Shown: positions 14,313-14,446 of the stretch, piece after piece
How the letters are laid out: each line of letters opens with the position of its first letter
How positions within the stretch are numbered: the first letter of the stretch is position 1
Assembly: GCF_032229525.1 (NCBI RefSeq)
Contig: NZ_JAVTWB010000088.1
Location: forward strand, 1 to 14,446
Direction of reading: 5' to 3'
Source of the DNA: Accumulibacter sp032229525
Lineage (GTDB): Bacteria > Pseudomonadota > Gammaproteobacteria > Burkholderiales > Rhodocyclaceae
Length of the DNA stretch: 14,446 nt
Position numbers and translations under genes: made by a program
Notes under the pieces: generated by a model
Seen by the model: the letters and a program-made list of their open reading frames with translations, nothing else
Database searches by the model: none
Told to the model about the DNA's origin: nothing

Positions 14313-14446
14313 TGTCACTGGCGACCGCGCCCGGCGTCACTATCCGCCTGCTCAACGACTATCCGGTCGACGGCGATATCGGCATTCCGGAGATCCGTCT
14401 GCCCGATATCGCCTTCGGCGCCGAGGCCTGGGCGCTGGTCGAACTG
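14313..14446 (+). pseudogene. Partial second copy of the VWA gene, running off the window
   Basis: This is 97% identical (130 of 134 bases) to 11747-11880. It encodes SLATAPGVTIRLLNDYPVDG, then the rest up to LVEL, in the same frame as residues 236-279 of the VWA protein. The upstream 234 codons, including the whole VWA domain with its MIDAS residues, are replaced by the IS110 remnant. The first bases (14312-14314) form a GTG that has no ribosome-binding site. Whether the remaining 3' part of the gene follows cannot be seen. Confidence 0.9.

Noticed and set aside
1..14446. CRISPR arrays, tRNA or rRNA genes
   Set aside because: No regularly spaced repeats and no tRNA- or rRNA-like sequence were seen on reading the window.

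Overview
The window is GC-rich, densely packed DNA from a proteobacterium. The protein types (HME-RND metal efflux, Tat-type exported protein, AbrB/PemK pair, DUF1156 methylase remnant) fit a betaproteobacterium, perhaps Rhodocyclales or 'Candidatus Accumulibacter'-like. That placement is a judgement from gene content and was not computed.

Positions 1-7871 form a metal (most likely copper) resistance cluster, all on the + strand. It holds the C-terminal end of a CopA-type Cu(I) P-type ATPase, a YHS-domain metal-binding protein broken by a one-base frameshift, and a palindrome resembling a copper response-regulator box. These are followed by a DUF411 periplasmic metal protein and a full tripartite efflux set: TolC-like outer-membrane factor, small anchored periplasmic protein, periplasmic adaptor and CusA/CzcA-type RND pump. 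A small exported protein closes the cluster. Three of the exported proteins are predicted to begin, after signal-peptide removal, with a His in an acidic/His motif. The pump appears to lack the three-methionine copper site of CusA.

Positions 7872-10914 hold a 0.5 kb gap with no recognised gene, a helix-turn-helix regulator with a degenerate WYL-like C-terminus, a histone-deacetylase-superfamily enzyme with complete zinc ligands, a decayed stretch, and a small protein of unknown function with a twin-arginine signal. A probable terminator follows.

Positions 11044-12402 encode a von Willebrand factor A (VWA) protein with a complete MIDAS motif. Directly after it, on the - strand, lies the wreck of a defence-type locus. 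It contains the C-terminal end of an SNF2-type helicase with its DUF3883 domain (13823-13263, frameshifted and internally deleted), an apparently intact AbrB-type antitoxin and PemK/MazF-type toxin pair (13204-12640), and only the first ~24 codons of a DUF1156 DNA methylase (from 12578). The toxin-antitoxin pair is the only part still intact.

Positions 14062-14312 are the C-terminal end of an IS110-family transposase (- strand) with two single-base deletions. Exactly at its edge, 14313-14446 repeats an internal piece of the VWA gene (134 bp, 4 mismatches, offset 2566 bp) and runs off the window. The region 12403-14446 therefore looks like a junction built by IS activity, deletion and gene duplication.
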